Source of the DNA: Betaproteobacteria bacterium
Lineage (GTDB): Bacteria > Pseudomonadota > Gammaproteobacteria > Burkholderiales > SG8-41
Direction of reading: 5' to 3'
Assembly (NCBI GenBank): GCA_016868035.1
Contig: VGID01000010.1
Location: forward strand, 1 to 64,000
DNA length: 64,000 bases
The number at the start of each line of letters is the position of its first letter. Within the stretch, counting starts at the first letter, position 1. Positions 43,820 through 52,302 of this stretch are shown here, piece by piece. The translations under genes were made by a program, and so were the position numbers. The notes below the pieces were generated by a model. That model saw only the letters and a list, made by a program, of their open reading frames with translations. It made no database searches and was not told the DNA's origin.

Positions 43820-44922
43820 GCGCCCGGCCCGGCGTGCTCGAGCACGATGTGCGCAACCCTCGCGATCTGCTCCTCTGTGAGCTCCGGGTACATCGGCAGG
43901 GACAGCACGCGCGCCGCCGCGCGCTCCGCCACCGGCAGCGACACGCCCGCGTTGTCGGCCGCGTAGACTTCCTGCTGGTGCAGCGGCACCGGATAGTAGA
44001 TCGCGCTCGCGATGCCCGCGGCCGCGAGGCCGGCCCGGATCGCGTCGCGCCGGTCGGCCTGGATCGTGTACTGGTGAAAGACGTGCAGCCCTTTCCCGTC
44101 CTGCACTGGAGTGGCGACGCGGCCCCCGGCGAGATGGCGGCTGTAGCGCGCTGCGTTCTCCCGGCGGGCCCGGTTGAACGCGTCGAGGCGCCGGAGCTTC
44201 ACGCGCAGCACTGCCGCTTGCAGCTCGTCGAGCCGGCTGTTGTAGCCGATGACCGAGTGGCGGTAGGTTCCGGTGCGCCCGTGGTCGCGATAAACGCGCG
44301 CGCTGCGCGCGATTTTCTCGTCGTTGGTCACCAGCATGCCGCCGTCTCCGCACGCCCCCAGGTTCTTGCTGGGGTAGAAAGAAAAGCACCCGGCATCGCC
44401 ATACGCCCCCGACTTGCGTCCGCCGTACTCGGCCCCGAACGACTGGGCGCAATCCTCGATGAGTTTCAACCCGTGATGGCCGCACAGCGCGGCCAGTGGC
44501 GCGAGATCCGCCGGCTGGCCGTAGAGGTGCACTGGCAGGATCGCGCGGGTGCGTTTCGTGATCGCCCGCTCGACGCGCGCCGGGTCGAGGTTGAGGCTCG
44601 CCGGGTCGATGTCCACGAACACCGGGCGCGCGCCCGTGTAGGAGACGGCGCCTGCACTGGCGATGAAGGTAAAGGCGGTGGTGATGACCTCGTCTCCGGG
44701 GCCGATTCCGGCCGCGCGCACCGCGAGATGCAGCGCGTCGGTCCCGCTGGCGCAGGAGATCGCGTGCGCCACTCCGCAGTAAGCGGCCACTTCCCGTTCC
44801 AGTGCCTCCACGTTGGGGCCGAGTATGAACTTTCCCGAGCGGATGACCCCCGCAAACGCCGCTTCGAGCTCGTCCCCGATTGCCGCGTGCTGGGCGTTGA
44901 GGTCGACCATCGGGATGTTCAT
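43816..44922 (-). CDS. DegT/DnrJ/EryC1 aminotransferase, GnnB-like
   Basis: A 368-residue PLP enzyme for sugar-nucleotide transamination. It has ISCASGTDALHLAVRAAGIG, the PLP-phosphate region and the Schiff-base Lys in CFSFYPSKNLGACGDGG. In Acidithiobacillus and Leptospira, GnnB is such an enzyme and turns the 3-keto sugar made by GnnA into UDP-GlcNAc3N for lipid A. The start overlaps the oxidoreductase stop and its end overlaps the acyltransferase start. The alternative is an O-antigen 3-amino sugar (WlbA/WlbC type), but the acetyltransferase and epimerase of that pathway are missing. Confidence 0.85.
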   Translation of the reverse strand: MNIPMVDLNAQHAAIGDELEAAFAGVIRSGKFILGPNVEALEREVAAYCGVAHAISCASGTDALHLAVRAAGIGPGDEVITTAFTFIASAGAVSYTGARPVFVDIDPASLNLDPARVERAITKRTRAILPVHLYGQPADLAPLAALCGHHGLKLIEDCAQSFGAEYGGRKSGAYGDAGCFSFYPSKNLGACGDGGMLVTNDEKIARSARVYRDHGRTGTYRHSVIGYNSRLDELQAAVLRVKLRRLDAFNRARRENAARYSRHLAGGRVATPVQDGKGLHVFHQYTIQADRRDAIRAGLAAAGIASAIYYPVPLHQQEVYAADNAGVSLPVAERAAARVLSLPMYPELTEEQIARVAHIVLEHAGPGA

Positions 44923-45887
44923 TCGCGCCGCTCCTTCGCACCGTCCCGCGGGTGGTTGATGCCGCGGGTGATCGCGAGCGCCACCTCGAGCGCGCGTTTG
45001 CCGTCCTCCCCGGACACGACCGGGGCTCCCCCTTCGCGCACCGCGCGCGCGAAGGCGCGTACTTCCTCCATCAGCAGGTCCGCCTCGCCGAAGCTCCGCT
45101 CATCGAGCTCGAGCCGCGGCTCCCCGCCCGCGCCCCGCGCCCGCTTCCAGTGCACGAGGCGCCGCTCGTTGTAGTCGATCGAGAGATAGCCGTCGCGCTG
45201 GAACACGCGGATCTTGCGCATCGCGGCCTGGCTCACGCGGCTCGCGGTGACGTTCGCCACGCAGCCGCTCGCGAACTCGAGGCGCGCGTGCGCGATGTCC
45301 ACGTCGTCGGTAAGCACCGGGAAGCCGGTGGGGCGGATGTCCGCGATTCCGCTGCGGACGAGATTGAGAATGATGTCGATGTCGTGAATCATGAGATCAA
45401 GGACCACGTTGACGTCGGTACCCCGCGGCTTGAACGGCGCGAGCCGGTGGGACTCGATGAACAGCGGCTCGTCGAGCAGCGCCTGCGCCGCCACGATCGC
45501 GGGATTGAACCGTTCCACATGGCCCACCTGCAGAACGCGCCCCTTCTCCGCCGCCAGCCGGATCAGCGCGGCGGCCTCCTCGGCGGTCTGGCTGACCGGC
45601 TTCTCCACCAGCACGTGCACGCCGGCCTCGAGGCATGCCTGCGCGACCGGAAAATGGTACTCGGTAGACACCACGATGGAAGCAAGGTCCACCCCGGGCA
45701 GCACCGACCGCAAGTCAGTCGCGGATCGCACGTTGAGCTCGGCGCCGACGTGCGCGGCGCGCGCACCGTCGCTGTCCACCACTGCCACCAGTTCCACGTC
45801 CGGCAGCGCCATGTATTTCTGCGCGTGGAACCGCCCGAGATAGCCCACGCCGATCACCGCCGCCCGCAACTTGCGCTCAGGCTTCAT
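44919..45887 (-). CDS. Gfo/Idh/MocA oxidoreductase, GnnA-like
   Basis: A 322-residue NAD-dependent sugar-nucleotide dehydrogenase. The N-terminal Rossmann motif is AAVIGVGYLGRFHAQKY, followed by EKPVSQTAEEAA (Lys of the EKP motif), GHVERFNPAIV and VVLDLMIHDIDIILNL (catalytic His region). GnnA oxidises C3 of UDP-GlcNAc before GnnB transaminates it. It overlaps the acyltransferase gene by 11 bp and the aminotransferase gene by 4 bp, so the four genes are coupled. The specific substrate is inferred from context, not proven. Confidence 0.85.
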   Translation of the reverse strand: MKPERKLRAAVIGVGYLGRFHAQKYMALPDVELVAVVDSDGARAAHVGAELNVRSATDLRSVLPGVDLASIVVSTEYHFPVAQACLEAGVHVLVEKPVSQTAEEAAALIRLAAEKGRVLQVGHVERFNPAIVAAQALLDEPLFIESHRLAPFKPRGTDVNVVLDLMIHDIDIILNLVRSGIADIRPTGFPVLTDDVDIAHARLEFASGCVANVTASRVSQAAMRKIRVFQRDGYLSIDYNERRLVHWKRARGAGGEPRLELDERSFGEADLLMEEVRAFARAVREGGAPVVSGEDGKRALEVALAITRGINHPRDGAKERRE

Positions 45888-46740
45888 GCTCGGTCTCCGG
45901 ACGGGCGGGCCGCTGCGCCCCTGCTGGTATCTTGTAGCGGTTGTAGCTCCATAGGTACTGCGCCGGGTGCCGCCGCACCAGCGCCTCGATCGCCCGGTTG
46001 AGCGCGGGCTCGTCGAGCTCGTCCGGCAGACGCTGCAAGTGCAGCCGGTAGCCGGCGCCCGCAGGCAGGCGCTCGGCGAACGCCATGATCGCGGCGGCCC
46101 CGCTCGTCTGCTGCAAGCGTCGCACGAGCGTCATGGTATAGGCAGGCCGCCCGAAAAAGTCCGCCCACACTCCCTCGCCCACGCCCGGCGCCTGGTCCGG
46201 GAGCACCCCGATGGCCTCCCCGCGCGCGAGAGCCTTGTAGAGCATGCGCACGCCTCTCAGAGTGGCAGGCGCCACCCGCATCTGCCAGCGGCTGCGCCCC
46301 GCCACCATCAGCGGCTCGAGCCACCGCAGCTTGGGCGGGCGGTAGAGCACGGTGAGCGGCAGCCGCTGCGCGCCGTAGATCGCCGCGACCTCGAAACAGC
46401 CAAGATGCGGCGTAACAAAGATGATCCCCCTGCCCGCCGCGCGCGCGGCCTCCGCCTGTTCCCAACCGCGGCATTCGACCACCGCGCGCGCCACGTTCTC
46501 GTCTTTGCCAAACCACACCGCGATCAATTCCGTCACTCCCTTGCCGGTCTCCGCTACGACCTGCCTGAGCAGCGCGCGGCAGGCGGCCTCGTCGCACACA
46601 CCGCTCGAATAGAGATTCTCCCGCAGGCGCGCGGCATACACGGGGGAAGCCAAGTAGACGAGCCAGCCGAGCGCCGTGCCCGCGCGGTGCAGCCACGCCA
46701 GCGGTACCCGCGCGAGCAGCCGCAGCAGTCCAGTCAGCAT
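45877..46740 (-). CDS. Lipid A late acyltransferase (LpxL/HtrB family), copy 1
   Basis: A 287-residue member of the LpxL/LpxM acyltransferase family. The catalytic HX4E motif is [17 protein letters not shown], followed by the typical [14 protein letters not shown] and the substrate region [19 protein letters not shown]. The N-terminus has a hydrophobic membrane stretch. It is divergent from metK, a conserved betaproteobacterial pairing, and starts the operon that leads through the gnn-like pair to copy 2. Its sequence differs clearly from copy 2, so each may act at a different acyl position. Confidence 0.88.
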   Translation of the reverse strand: MLTGLLRLLARVPLAWLHRAGTALGWLVYLASPVYAARLRENLYSSGVCDEAACRALLRQVVAETGKGVTELIAVWFGKDENVARAVVECRGWEQAEAARAAGRGIIFVTPHLGCFEVAAIYGAQRLPLTVLYRPPKLRWLEPLMVAGRSRWQMRVAPATLRGVRMLYKALARGEAIGVLPDQAPGVGEGVWADFFGRPAYTMTLVRRLQQTSGAAAIMAFAERLPAGAGYRLHLQRLPDELDEPALNRAIEALVRRHPAQYLWSYNRYKIPAGAQRPARPETEHEA

Positions 46741-46808
46741 GGATTTTGTTTTTTAAATCGGGGCTTATCTGTTATTCTATGCGCCTTTTCCCGTTCCCGA
46801 AACAAAAA

Positions 46809-47975
46809 ATGAGCGATTTCCTATTCACGTCGGAATCCGTTTCCGAAGGCCATCCCGACAAGGTCGCCGACGCCATCTCCGACGCCGTGCTCGACGCGGT
46901 GCTGGCGCAGGACAAGAGCGGGCGCGTTGCCGCAGAAACGCTGGTGGCCACGGGCCTCGTCGTCATGGCGGGGCAGATCACCACCGGCGCGAACGTAAAT
47001 TACGGCGAGCTCGCGCGCGAAGTCATCAAGCGCATCGGCTACGACGACTCCTCGATCGGGTTCGACTACCGCTCGTGCGCGGTGCTCATCGCGTTCGACA
47101 AGCAGTCGGCCGACATCAAGCAAGGCGTCGACGAGGGCACCGGCCTCGATCTCGAGCAGGGCGCGGGCGACCAGGGCCTGATGTACGGCTTTGCGTGCGA
47201 CGAGACGGCGCAGCTGATGCCGATGCCGATCTACTACGCGCACCGCCTGATGGAGCGGCATTCGGAGCTGCGCCGCGACGGGCGCTTGCCGTGGCTGCGG
47301 CCCGACGCGAAATCGCAGGTGTCGGTACGCTACGTCGAGGGCAAGCCGCACCACATCGACACCGTCGTCATCTCGACTCAGCACCGCGAGGACATCTCCC
47401 ACGAGCCTCTCACCGAGGCGGTGATCGAGGAGATCGTGAAGCCGGTGCTGCCGAAGAACATGGTCACGAAGGACACGCGCTACCTGATCAATCCCACCGG
47501 CCGCTTCGTGATCGGCGGGCCGCTCGGCGATACCGGGTTGACCGGGCGCAAGATCATCGTCGACACCTACGGCGGCTACTCGCGCCACGGCGGGGGCGCG
47601 TTCTCCGGCAAGGATCCTTCCAAGGTCGACCGGTCGGCCGCGTACGCCGCGCGCCATGTCGCCAAGAACATCGTCGCCGCGGGGCTTGCGAAGAAGTGCG
47701 AGATCCAGGTCGCCTACGCCATCGGCGTGGCGCGGCCGGTGAGCGTGCTGGTCGACACCTTCGGCACCGGCAAGATCCCCGACGAGAAGATCGCCGCGCT
47801 GGTCGGCAAGCACTTCGACCTGCGGCCCAAGGGCATCATCCACGCGCTGAACCTCCTGCGTCCGATCTATTCGAAAACCGCGGCCTACGGGCACTTCGGG
47901 CGCGACGAGCCGGAGTTCACGTGGGAGGCGACCGATAAAGCCGCAGCACTCAAGGCCGACGCGGGCATCAGGTAG
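46809..47975 (+). CDS. metK: S-adenosylmethionine synthetase
   Basis: The 388-residue enzyme makes SAM from methionine and ATP. It shows [20 protein letters not shown], the hexapeptide-like [12 protein letters not shown] and the P-loop-like [19 protein letters not shown]. The start ATG 46809 fits the family; the frame extends 21 codons upstream with no similarity. No riboswitch is seen in the short 5' region (46741-46808). It is followed by the SAH-riboswitch leader of ahcY, which places SAM synthesis and SAH removal side by side. Confidence 0.97.
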   Translation: MSDFLFTSESVSEGHPDKVADAISDAVLDAVLAQDKSGRVAAETLVATGLVVMAGQITTGANVNYGELAREVIKRIGYDDSSIGFDYRSCAVLIAFDKQSADIKQGVDEGTGLDLEQGAGDQGLMYGFACDETAQLMPMPIYYAHRLMERHSELRRDGRLPWLRPDAKSQVSVRYVEGKPHHIDTVVISTQHREDISHEPLTEAVIEEIVKPVLPKNMVTKDTRYLINPTGRFVIGGPLGDTGLTGRKIIVDTYGGYSRHGGGAFSGKDPSKVDRSAAYAARHVAKNIVAAGLAKKCEIQVAYAIGVARPVSVLVDTFGTGKIPDEKIAALVGKHFDLRPKGIIHALNLLRPIYSKTAAYGHFGRDEPEFTWEATDKAAALKADAGIR

Positions 47976-47988
47976 CGGGCGAGCCCGC
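47975..47988 (+). terminator. Tight hairpin directly after metK
   Basis: GCGGGC and GCCCGC separated by GA form a compact stem right after the metK stop. No T-run follows, so it may act as a 3' end stabiliser or weak terminator only. Confidence 0.35.
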
Positions 47989-48016
47989 ACCGTGGCCGGT
48001 TGGCCGACGCTTCGTG

Positions 48017-48022
48017 TATAAT
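48017..48022 (+). promoter_or_regulatory. -10 element of the ahcY leader promoter
   Basis: TATAAT at 48017-48022 is a perfect -10 box. Transcription would start near 48029, at the first base of aptamer 1. No good -35 is seen at the usual spacing. Confidence 0.65.
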
Positions 48023-48028
48023 TCGCTT

Positions 48029-48090
48029 CGCTGAGGAGCGTTGCGACCGGGCAGTCCCCGGCCAGGCTCAGCGAAAATCAACGGCGCTCG
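48029..48090 (+). promoter_or_regulatory. SAH riboswitch, aptamer 1
   Basis: Matches the S-adenosylhomocysteine riboswitch consensus. P1 is CGCTGAG (48029-48035) with CTCAGCG (48067-48073), perfect over 7 bp. The conserved core GAGCGTTGCGACC (48036-48048) and CCAGGCTC are present. The pseudoknot pairs GAGCG (48036-48040) with CGCTC (48085-48089). SAH-binding RNA of this class turns on ahcY-type genes. Confidence 0.92.
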
Positions 48091-48120
48091 CATCGGAAAC
48101 GATGCGGGCGTTTTTTCTTT
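48085..48120 (+). terminator. Terminator that reuses aptamer 1's pseudoknot strand
   Basis: CGCTCGCATCG (48085-48095), loop GAAA, CGATGCGGGCG (48100-48110), then TTTTTTCTTT. The 11-bp stem has one G-U pair. Its first five bases (CGCTC) are the 3' strand of the aptamer 1 pseudoknot, so the two structures exclude each other. Confidence 0.9.
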
Positions 48121-48127
48121 ATGGCTC

Positions 48128-48198
48128 CCCGAGGGGCGCTGCGACCAGGACGGCCTGGCCAGGCTCGGGAGCGGGCCGTGTCGCGGGAACGGCGCCCG
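48128..48198 (+). promoter_or_regulatory. SAH riboswitch, aptamer 2
   Basis: A second full copy. P1 is CCCGAG (48128-48133) with CTCGGG (48164-48169). The core GGGGCGCTGCGACC (48133-48146) and CCAGGCTCGG are conserved. The pseudoknot pairs GGGCG (48134-48138) with CGCCC (48193-48197), with a longer joining segment (about 23 nt) than in copy 1. The ribosome-binding site GAGGA (48205-48209) lies 7 bases after it. Confidence 0.92.
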
Positions 48199-48218
48199 TT
48201 ATTTGAGGACCTTCACCC

Positions 48219-49637
48219 ATGAACGCTGTCGTATCGAAATCGCATTCCCCCGACTACCACGTCGCCGACATCGGCCTGGCGGACTTCGGCCGCAAGGAGA
48301 TCGCGATCGCGGAGACCGAGATGCCGGGCCTCATGGCGCTGCGCGAGGAGCACAAGGGCCGCCAGCCGCTGAAGGGCGCGCGCATCGCCGGCTCGCTGCA
48401 CATGACGGTCCAGACGGCGGTGCTGATCGAAACGCTCGCCAAGCTCGGCGCGGAGGTGCGCTGGGCCTCGTGCAACATCTTCTCGACGCAGGACCACGCG
48501 GCGGCCGCGATCGCGGCCGCGGGCATCCCCGTGTTCGCCTACAAGGGCGAGAGCCTCGAGGAGTACTGGGAGTTCACCCACCGCATCTTCGAATGGGCCG
48601 ACGGCGGCACGCCCAACATGATCCTCGACGACGGCGGGGACGCGACGCTGCTCGCAATCCTGGGCGCCAAAGCCGAGAAGGACTCCTCGGCGATCGGACG
48701 CGGGACGAACGAGGAGGAGCGCGTGCTCTTCAGCGCGATCCGCAAGCGGCTGGAGAGCAGGCCGGGCTGGTACTCGAAGGTGCTCGCCAACATCCGCGGC
48801 GTGACCGAGGAGACCACGACCGGCGTGCACCGCCTCTACCAGATGGAGAAGGAGGGGCGCCTGCCGTTTCCGGCGATCAACGTCAACGACTCGGTCACGA
48901 AGTCGAAGTTCGACAACCTCTACGGCTGCCGCGAATCGCTGGTGGACGGCATCAAGCGCGCGACCGACGTGATGATCGCGGGCAAGGTGGTGGTGGTCGC
49001 GGGCTACGGCGACGTGGGCAAGGGCTGCGCGCAGTCCCTGCGCGGGCTGGGCGCGATCGTGTGGGTGACCGAGATCGACCCGATCTGCGCGCTGCAGGCG
49101 GCCATGGAAGGCTACCGCGTGGTGACGATGGATCACGCCTGCGACAAGGCGGACATCTTCGTCACCGCCACGGGCAACGTCAACGTGATCACGCACGAGC
49201 ACATGAAGCGCATGAGGCACAACGCGATTGTCGCGAATATCGGCCACTTCGATTCCGAGATCGACATTTCCGGCCTGCGGCAATACAAGTGGGAGAACAT
49301 CAAGCCCCAGGTGGACCACGTGGTTTTCCCCGACGGCAAGCGGCTCATCGTGCTCGCCGAAGGCCGGCTGGTGAACCTCGGCTGTGCCACCGGCCACCCG
49401 AGCTTCGTCATGTCGAGCTCCTTCACGAACCAGGTGCTGGCGCAGATCGAGCTCTTCGCGAATACCAGCAAGTACCAGAAGAAGGTCTACGTGCTGCCGA
49501 AGCAGCTCGACGAGAAAGTGGCGCGCCTGCACCTGAAGAAGCTCGGCGCCGAGCTCACCGCGCTCAGCGAGGCGCAGTGCCGTTACATCGGCGTCAACAT
49601 CGACGGACCGTACAAGCCGGACTACTACAGATACTAA
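48219..49637 (+). CDS. ahcY: Adenosylhomocysteinase
   Basis: The 472-residue NAD-dependent enzyme splits S-adenosylhomocysteine into adenosine and homocysteine, which relieves product inhibition of methyltransferases. It shows [16 protein letters not shown], the substrate-site [17 protein letters not shown] and the NAD-binding [17 protein letters not shown]; the C-terminus ends [10 protein letters not shown]. The length includes the about 40-residue insert of many proteobacterial enzymes. The start ATG 48219 has GAGGA 9 bp upstream. Expression is set by two SAH riboswitches. Confidence 0.97.
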   Translation: MNAVVSKSHSPDYHVADIGLADFGRKEIAIAETEMPGLMALREEHKGRQPLKGARIAGSLHMTVQTAVLIETLAKLGAEVRWASCNIFSTQDHAAAAIAAAGIPVFAYKGESLEEYWEFTHRIFEWADGGTPNMILDDGGDATLLAILGAKAEKDSSAIGRGTNEEERVLFSAIRKRLESRPGWYSKVLANIRGVTEETTTGVHRLYQMEKEGRLPFPAINVNDSVTKSKFDNLYGCRESLVDGIKRATDVMIAGKVVVVAGYGDVGKGCAQSLRGLGAIVWVTEIDPICALQAAMEGYRVVTMDHACDKADIFVTATGNVNVITHEHMKRMRHNAIVANIGHFDSEIDISGLRQYKWENIKPQVDHVVFPDGKRLIVLAEGRLVNLGCATGHPSFVMSSSFTNQVLAQIELFANTSKYQKKVYVLPKQLDEKVARLHLKKLGAELTALSEAQCRYIGVNIDGPYKPDYYRY

Positions 49638-49705
49638 GGCAGAAGGCAGAAGGCAGAAGGCGACAACGGTACCGCCTTCCGCCTGTTCCTTCATCCTTAG
49701 CTCCT
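49636..49705. repeat. Heptamer array starting in the ahcY stop codon
   Basis: Three AAGGCAG words and one AAGGCGA (49636-49663) begin with the last two bases of the ahcY stop TAA. The inverted words CGCCTTCCGCCTGTTCCTTC follow at about 49673-49692. Confidence 0.85.
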
Positions 49706-49713
49706 CGTCGCGC

Positions 49714-50646
49714 ATGAGCCTCGCCGAAAGACTGCGCTCCACCTCCGGCACGGTGCTGCTCTACGGCACCACGCCGCCGCGCGAGGGCGCTCCCGAGGAC
49801 ACCGTGCATTTTGCGGCTGGCAAGCTCGAAGAGCGCATCCGCGGGCTCCCGCTCGACGGGATCGTCGTCTATGACCTGCAGGACGAGAGCGTGCGCACGA
49901 GCGTGCCGCGTCCTTTTCCGTTCTCCCGCACGATCGATCCGCGCGCCTATTCCACGCTGCTCGCCACGCTGACCGGAAAAAGCGCGGTGTGCTACAAGTG
50001 CATCGGCCAGATGGACGTGGCCGGATGGGATGATTGGCTCACGCGCACGAGCGCGGATTTCGGCTTGCGGCTCATTTCGATCGTGGGCCGGCCGAGCTCG
50101 CGCGGCGCGGCCCACGCGATGTCGCTCACGCGCGCTTTCGACGTCGCTGCGGCGCACCCGGCCCGCTTCCAGCTCGGAGCCGTGGCCATTGCCGAGCGGC
50201 ATTCGGGCGCGGACGAGAGCCGGCGCATGCTCGAGAAGATCGCCCACGGCTGTGCGTTCTTCGTGTCGCAGGCGGTCTACGACCCCGAGCCCACGATCCG
50301 CCTGCTCACGAATTACCTGCGCGGCTGCCGCGAGTCCGGCATCGCGCCGCGCCGCGTGGTGCTCACGTTCTCGCCCTGCGGCCGGGACAAGACGATGGCG
50401 TTCATCAAATGGCTGGGAATATCCGTGCCGGTGGAAACCGAGCGCGCAATCCTGTCGGCATCCCGGCCCGTCGCGAAATCCATCGAGATCTGCCGCGAGA
50501 ACCTGCTGCGGATACTCGACCAGGATGATGCCGGCGCCCTGCCGCTCGGCCTGAACATCGAGAGCGTTTCGATCAACCGGGAGGAAATCGACGCCTCGGT
50601 GGATCTTTTTCACGCGCTCGCGGAGGTCCTGCGGCGCGCGCGTTAG
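49714..50646 (+). CDS. MetF-like protein (methylenetetrahydrofolate reductase fold)
   Basis: A 310-residue protein that I take as a divergent relative of 5,10-methylenetetrahydrofolate reductase. Resemblance is limited to the order of short motifs: ISIVGRPSS, LGAVAIAERHSGADES, CAFFVSQAVYDPEPTI (compare the QFFFD region), VLTFSPCG, and the C-terminal GLNIESVSIN. Its place after ahcY fits a metF in the methyl cycle. The canonical N-terminal SFEFFPP motif of MetF is not present (LLYGTTPPR instead). It could be a subgroup enzyme with another one-carbon or flavin role. Confidence 0.65.
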   Translation: MSLAERLRSTSGTVLLYGTTPPREGAPEDTVHFAAGKLEERIRGLPLDGIVVYDLQDESVRTSVPRPFPFSRTIDPRAYSTLLATLTGKSAVCYKCIGQMDVAGWDDWLTRTSADFGLRLISIVGRPSSRGAAHAMSLTRAFDVAAAHPARFQLGAVAIAERHSGADESRRMLEKIAHGCAFFVSQAVYDPEPTIRLLTNYLRGCRESGIAPRRVVLTFSPCGRDKTMAFIKWLGISVPVETERAILSASRPVAKSIEICRENLLRILDQDDAGALPLGLNIESVSINREEIDASVDLFHALAEVLRRAR

Positions 50647-51152
50647 CCGGCCGGGACGGCGGCGATGACCTCGATCTCGACCAGGAATTCCGGCTCCGCG
50701 AGGGCGCTCACCACCAGCAGGGTGTTGGCGGGCGGTGCCTTGAGACTTGCGTAGCGTGCGGCGCGCGCTTCGCGCAACGGCGCGATGTACGCAGCATCGG
50801 TGAGGTATGTCGTCGTCTTGACGACATGGTTCATCCGTGCGCCCGCCGCGCGCAGCGCGATTTCGATGTTGTCGTAGACCTGGTTCACCTGCGCGCGGAA
50901 ATCACCGCTTTTCACGCGGTACTCGGCGTCCGCGGGCGTCTGTCCCGAAAGATAGATCAGCCGCGCACCCTCGACCTCGACCACCTGTGTGAGCCGCCCC
51001 TTGTTCCACAGCCCCTGCGGATTGAAGTAGTGGACCCGGTAGCCGGGGGCGCGGGCGTCCGTGACGGTGTGCCCGCCTACCGCGGCACTCCACATGGTCC
51101 AGCGCTGCGTGAGCGGCGCCAACAGATTCTCAAGCACAAGGCGAAGATGCAT
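50643..51152 (-). CDS. RidA family protein (YjgF/YER057c/UK114)
   Basis: A 169-residue protein with an N-terminal segment of about 35 residues followed by a RidA domain (VEGARLIYLSGQTPADAEYRV, NIEIALRAAGARMNHVVKTT, ANTLLVVSALAEPEFLVEIE). RidA proteins deaminate reactive enamine/imine intermediates. The usual catalytic Arg before the C-terminal PxRS/PxST motif is not obvious (APPANTLLVV), so deaminase activity is uncertain. An inner ATG (51095) is a possible start. It overlaps the end of the metF-like gene by 4 bp in convergent orientation. Confidence 0.82.
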   Translation of the reverse strand: MHLRLVLENLLAPLTQRWTMWSAAVGGHTVTDARAPGYRVHYFNPQGLWNKGRLTQVVEVEGARLIYLSGQTPADAEYRVKSGDFRAQVNQVYDNIEIALRAAGARMNHVVKTTTYLTDAAYIAPLREARAARYASLKAPPANTLLVVSALAEPEFLVEIEVIAAVPAG

Positions 51153-51220
51153 CGGATACTCCTCGGGGTCGTGATGGGGAAAAAGGTGCCGCGCTTGCGC
51201 GCAACCGGAAGGAAAAGTGT

Positions 51221-51264
51221 ATTCTTCCCGCCGGCGCGGTCAAGCGATCGCGCCGCAGAAGAAT
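51221..51264 (+). promoter_or_regulatory. Long leader hairpin before the SMP-30-like gene
   Basis: ATTCTTC (51221-51227) and CGGCGCG (51232-51238) pair with CGCGCCG (51249-51255) and GAAGAAT (51258-51264), giving 14 paired bases with a small internal bulge. There is no T-run, so it is not an ordinary terminator. The next ATG is at 51287. Confidence 0.55.
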
Positions 51265-51286
51265 CCAACAGACCGGGATCCGAGCC

Positions 51287-52207
51287 ATGACCTTTCACGC
51301 CCCGCCCGCCCCGATCGAGGCCGAGCCGTTCGCGGCCCTGCCGCGCGAGCTCATGCGCAGCGGCCAGCCATCGAGCTGGCTCGACGCGAACCATCCCGGC
51401 TCGCAGCTCGGGTGCTTCCTCGAGGGGCCCGCATTCGACCGCGAGGGGTATCTCTACGTGGTGGACATTCCCTTCGGGCGCCTGCTGCGCATCTCGCCGC
51501 AGGGGCGGTATCAAGTGGCCGTGCAGTACGACGGCTGGCCCAACGGTCTCGCGATCCACCGCGACGGGCGCGTGTTCATCGCCGACTACCGGCACGGGAT
51601 CATGGTGTACGAGCCGTCCACGGGGCGCGTCACGCCCCACCTCGCGCACCGGCACTCGGAGGGATTCAAAGGAGTGAACGACCTCACGTTCTCCCGCAAC
51701 GGCGAGCTGTACTTCACGGACCAGGGTCAGACCGGAATACACGATCCGACCGGCCGGGTGTACCGGCTGACGGCCGCGGGCAGGCTCGAATTGCTGATTG
51801 ACAACGGACCGAGCCCCAACGGAATCGCGCTCGCTCCGGACGAGCGCGCGCTCTTTGTCGCCATGACGCGCGCGAACTGCATGTGGCACCTACCCCTGCG
51901 CGGAGGCGGCGTCTCGAAAGCGGGCGTTTTCGCCTACTTGCCCGGCATGCACGGCCCGGACGGGCTCGCGGTGGACGAGGCCGGCAATCTCGCTGTCGCC
52001 CACGCGCGCGCGGGGATCGTGTGGCTGCTGAGCCCGCTGGGCGAGCCGCTCTACCGCATCCAGGCGAAGGACGGCCAGGGACGGTTCACCAACATCGCCT
52101 ACGGCGGGGCCGATCGCAAGACGCTCTATATCACCGACTCGTACCGCAGCACCGTGTTCAGGGCGGAAATGCCCGTTGCGGGCCTGAAGCTCTACTCGCA
52201 CTCGTAG
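51287..52207 (+). CDS. SMP-30/gluconolactonase/LRE-family protein
   Basis: A 306-residue six-bladed beta-propeller predicted as a lactonase. Blades show typical turns: CFLEGPAFDREGYLYVVDIPFGRLLRI, DGWPNGLAIHRDGRVFIADY, GVNDLTFSRNGELYFTDQG, PSPNGIALAPDERALFV and GPDGLAVDEAGNLAVAH. Glu and Asn/Asp residues that bind the metal in this family are in these turns. It has no signal peptide. The adjacent RidA gene is divergent. Substrate (sugar acid lactone or other) is not known. Confidence 0.9.
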   Translation: MTFHAPPAPIEAEPFAALPRELMRSGQPSSWLDANHPGSQLGCFLEGPAFDREGYLYVVDIPFGRLLRISPQGRYQVAVQYDGWPNGLAIHRDGRVFIADYRHGIMVYEPSTGRVTPHLAHRHSEGFKGVNDLTFSRNGELYFTDQGQTGIHDPTGRVYRLTAAGRLELLIDNGPSPNGIALAPDERALFVAMTRANCMWHLPLRGGGVSKAGVFAYLPGMHGPDGLAVDEAGNLAVAHARAGIVWLLSPLGEPLYRIQAKDGQGRFTNIAYGGADRKTLYITDSYRSTVFRAEMPVAGLKLYSHS

Positions 52208-52247
52208 GCTCGCGCGGCGCTCGCCGGGCGCACGGCGTCCGCGAGTC

Positions 52248-52280
52248 CCGAAAACGAAACCGGCCGCACGAGGCGGCCGG
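52248..52280 (-). terminator. Terminator after the HTH-aminotransferase gene
   Basis: On the minus strand CCGGCCGC and GCGGCCGG (52280-52260) form an 8-bp stem with a 5-base loop, followed by GTTTCGTTTTC (52259-52248). Confidence 0.75.
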
Positions 52281-52302
52281 CCGGCGGGGAGAGAACTTCC
52301 GT

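Noticed and set aside
46741..46808. SAM-sensing riboswitch before metK
   Set aside because: The region is only 68 bp, AT-rich, and shows none of the SAM-I, SAM-II or SAH conserved segments.
48213..49751. 512-codon minus-strand frame opposite ahcY
   Set aside because: ahcY is certain on the plus strand with its leader; the antisense frame is His/Arg/Asp-rich shadow.
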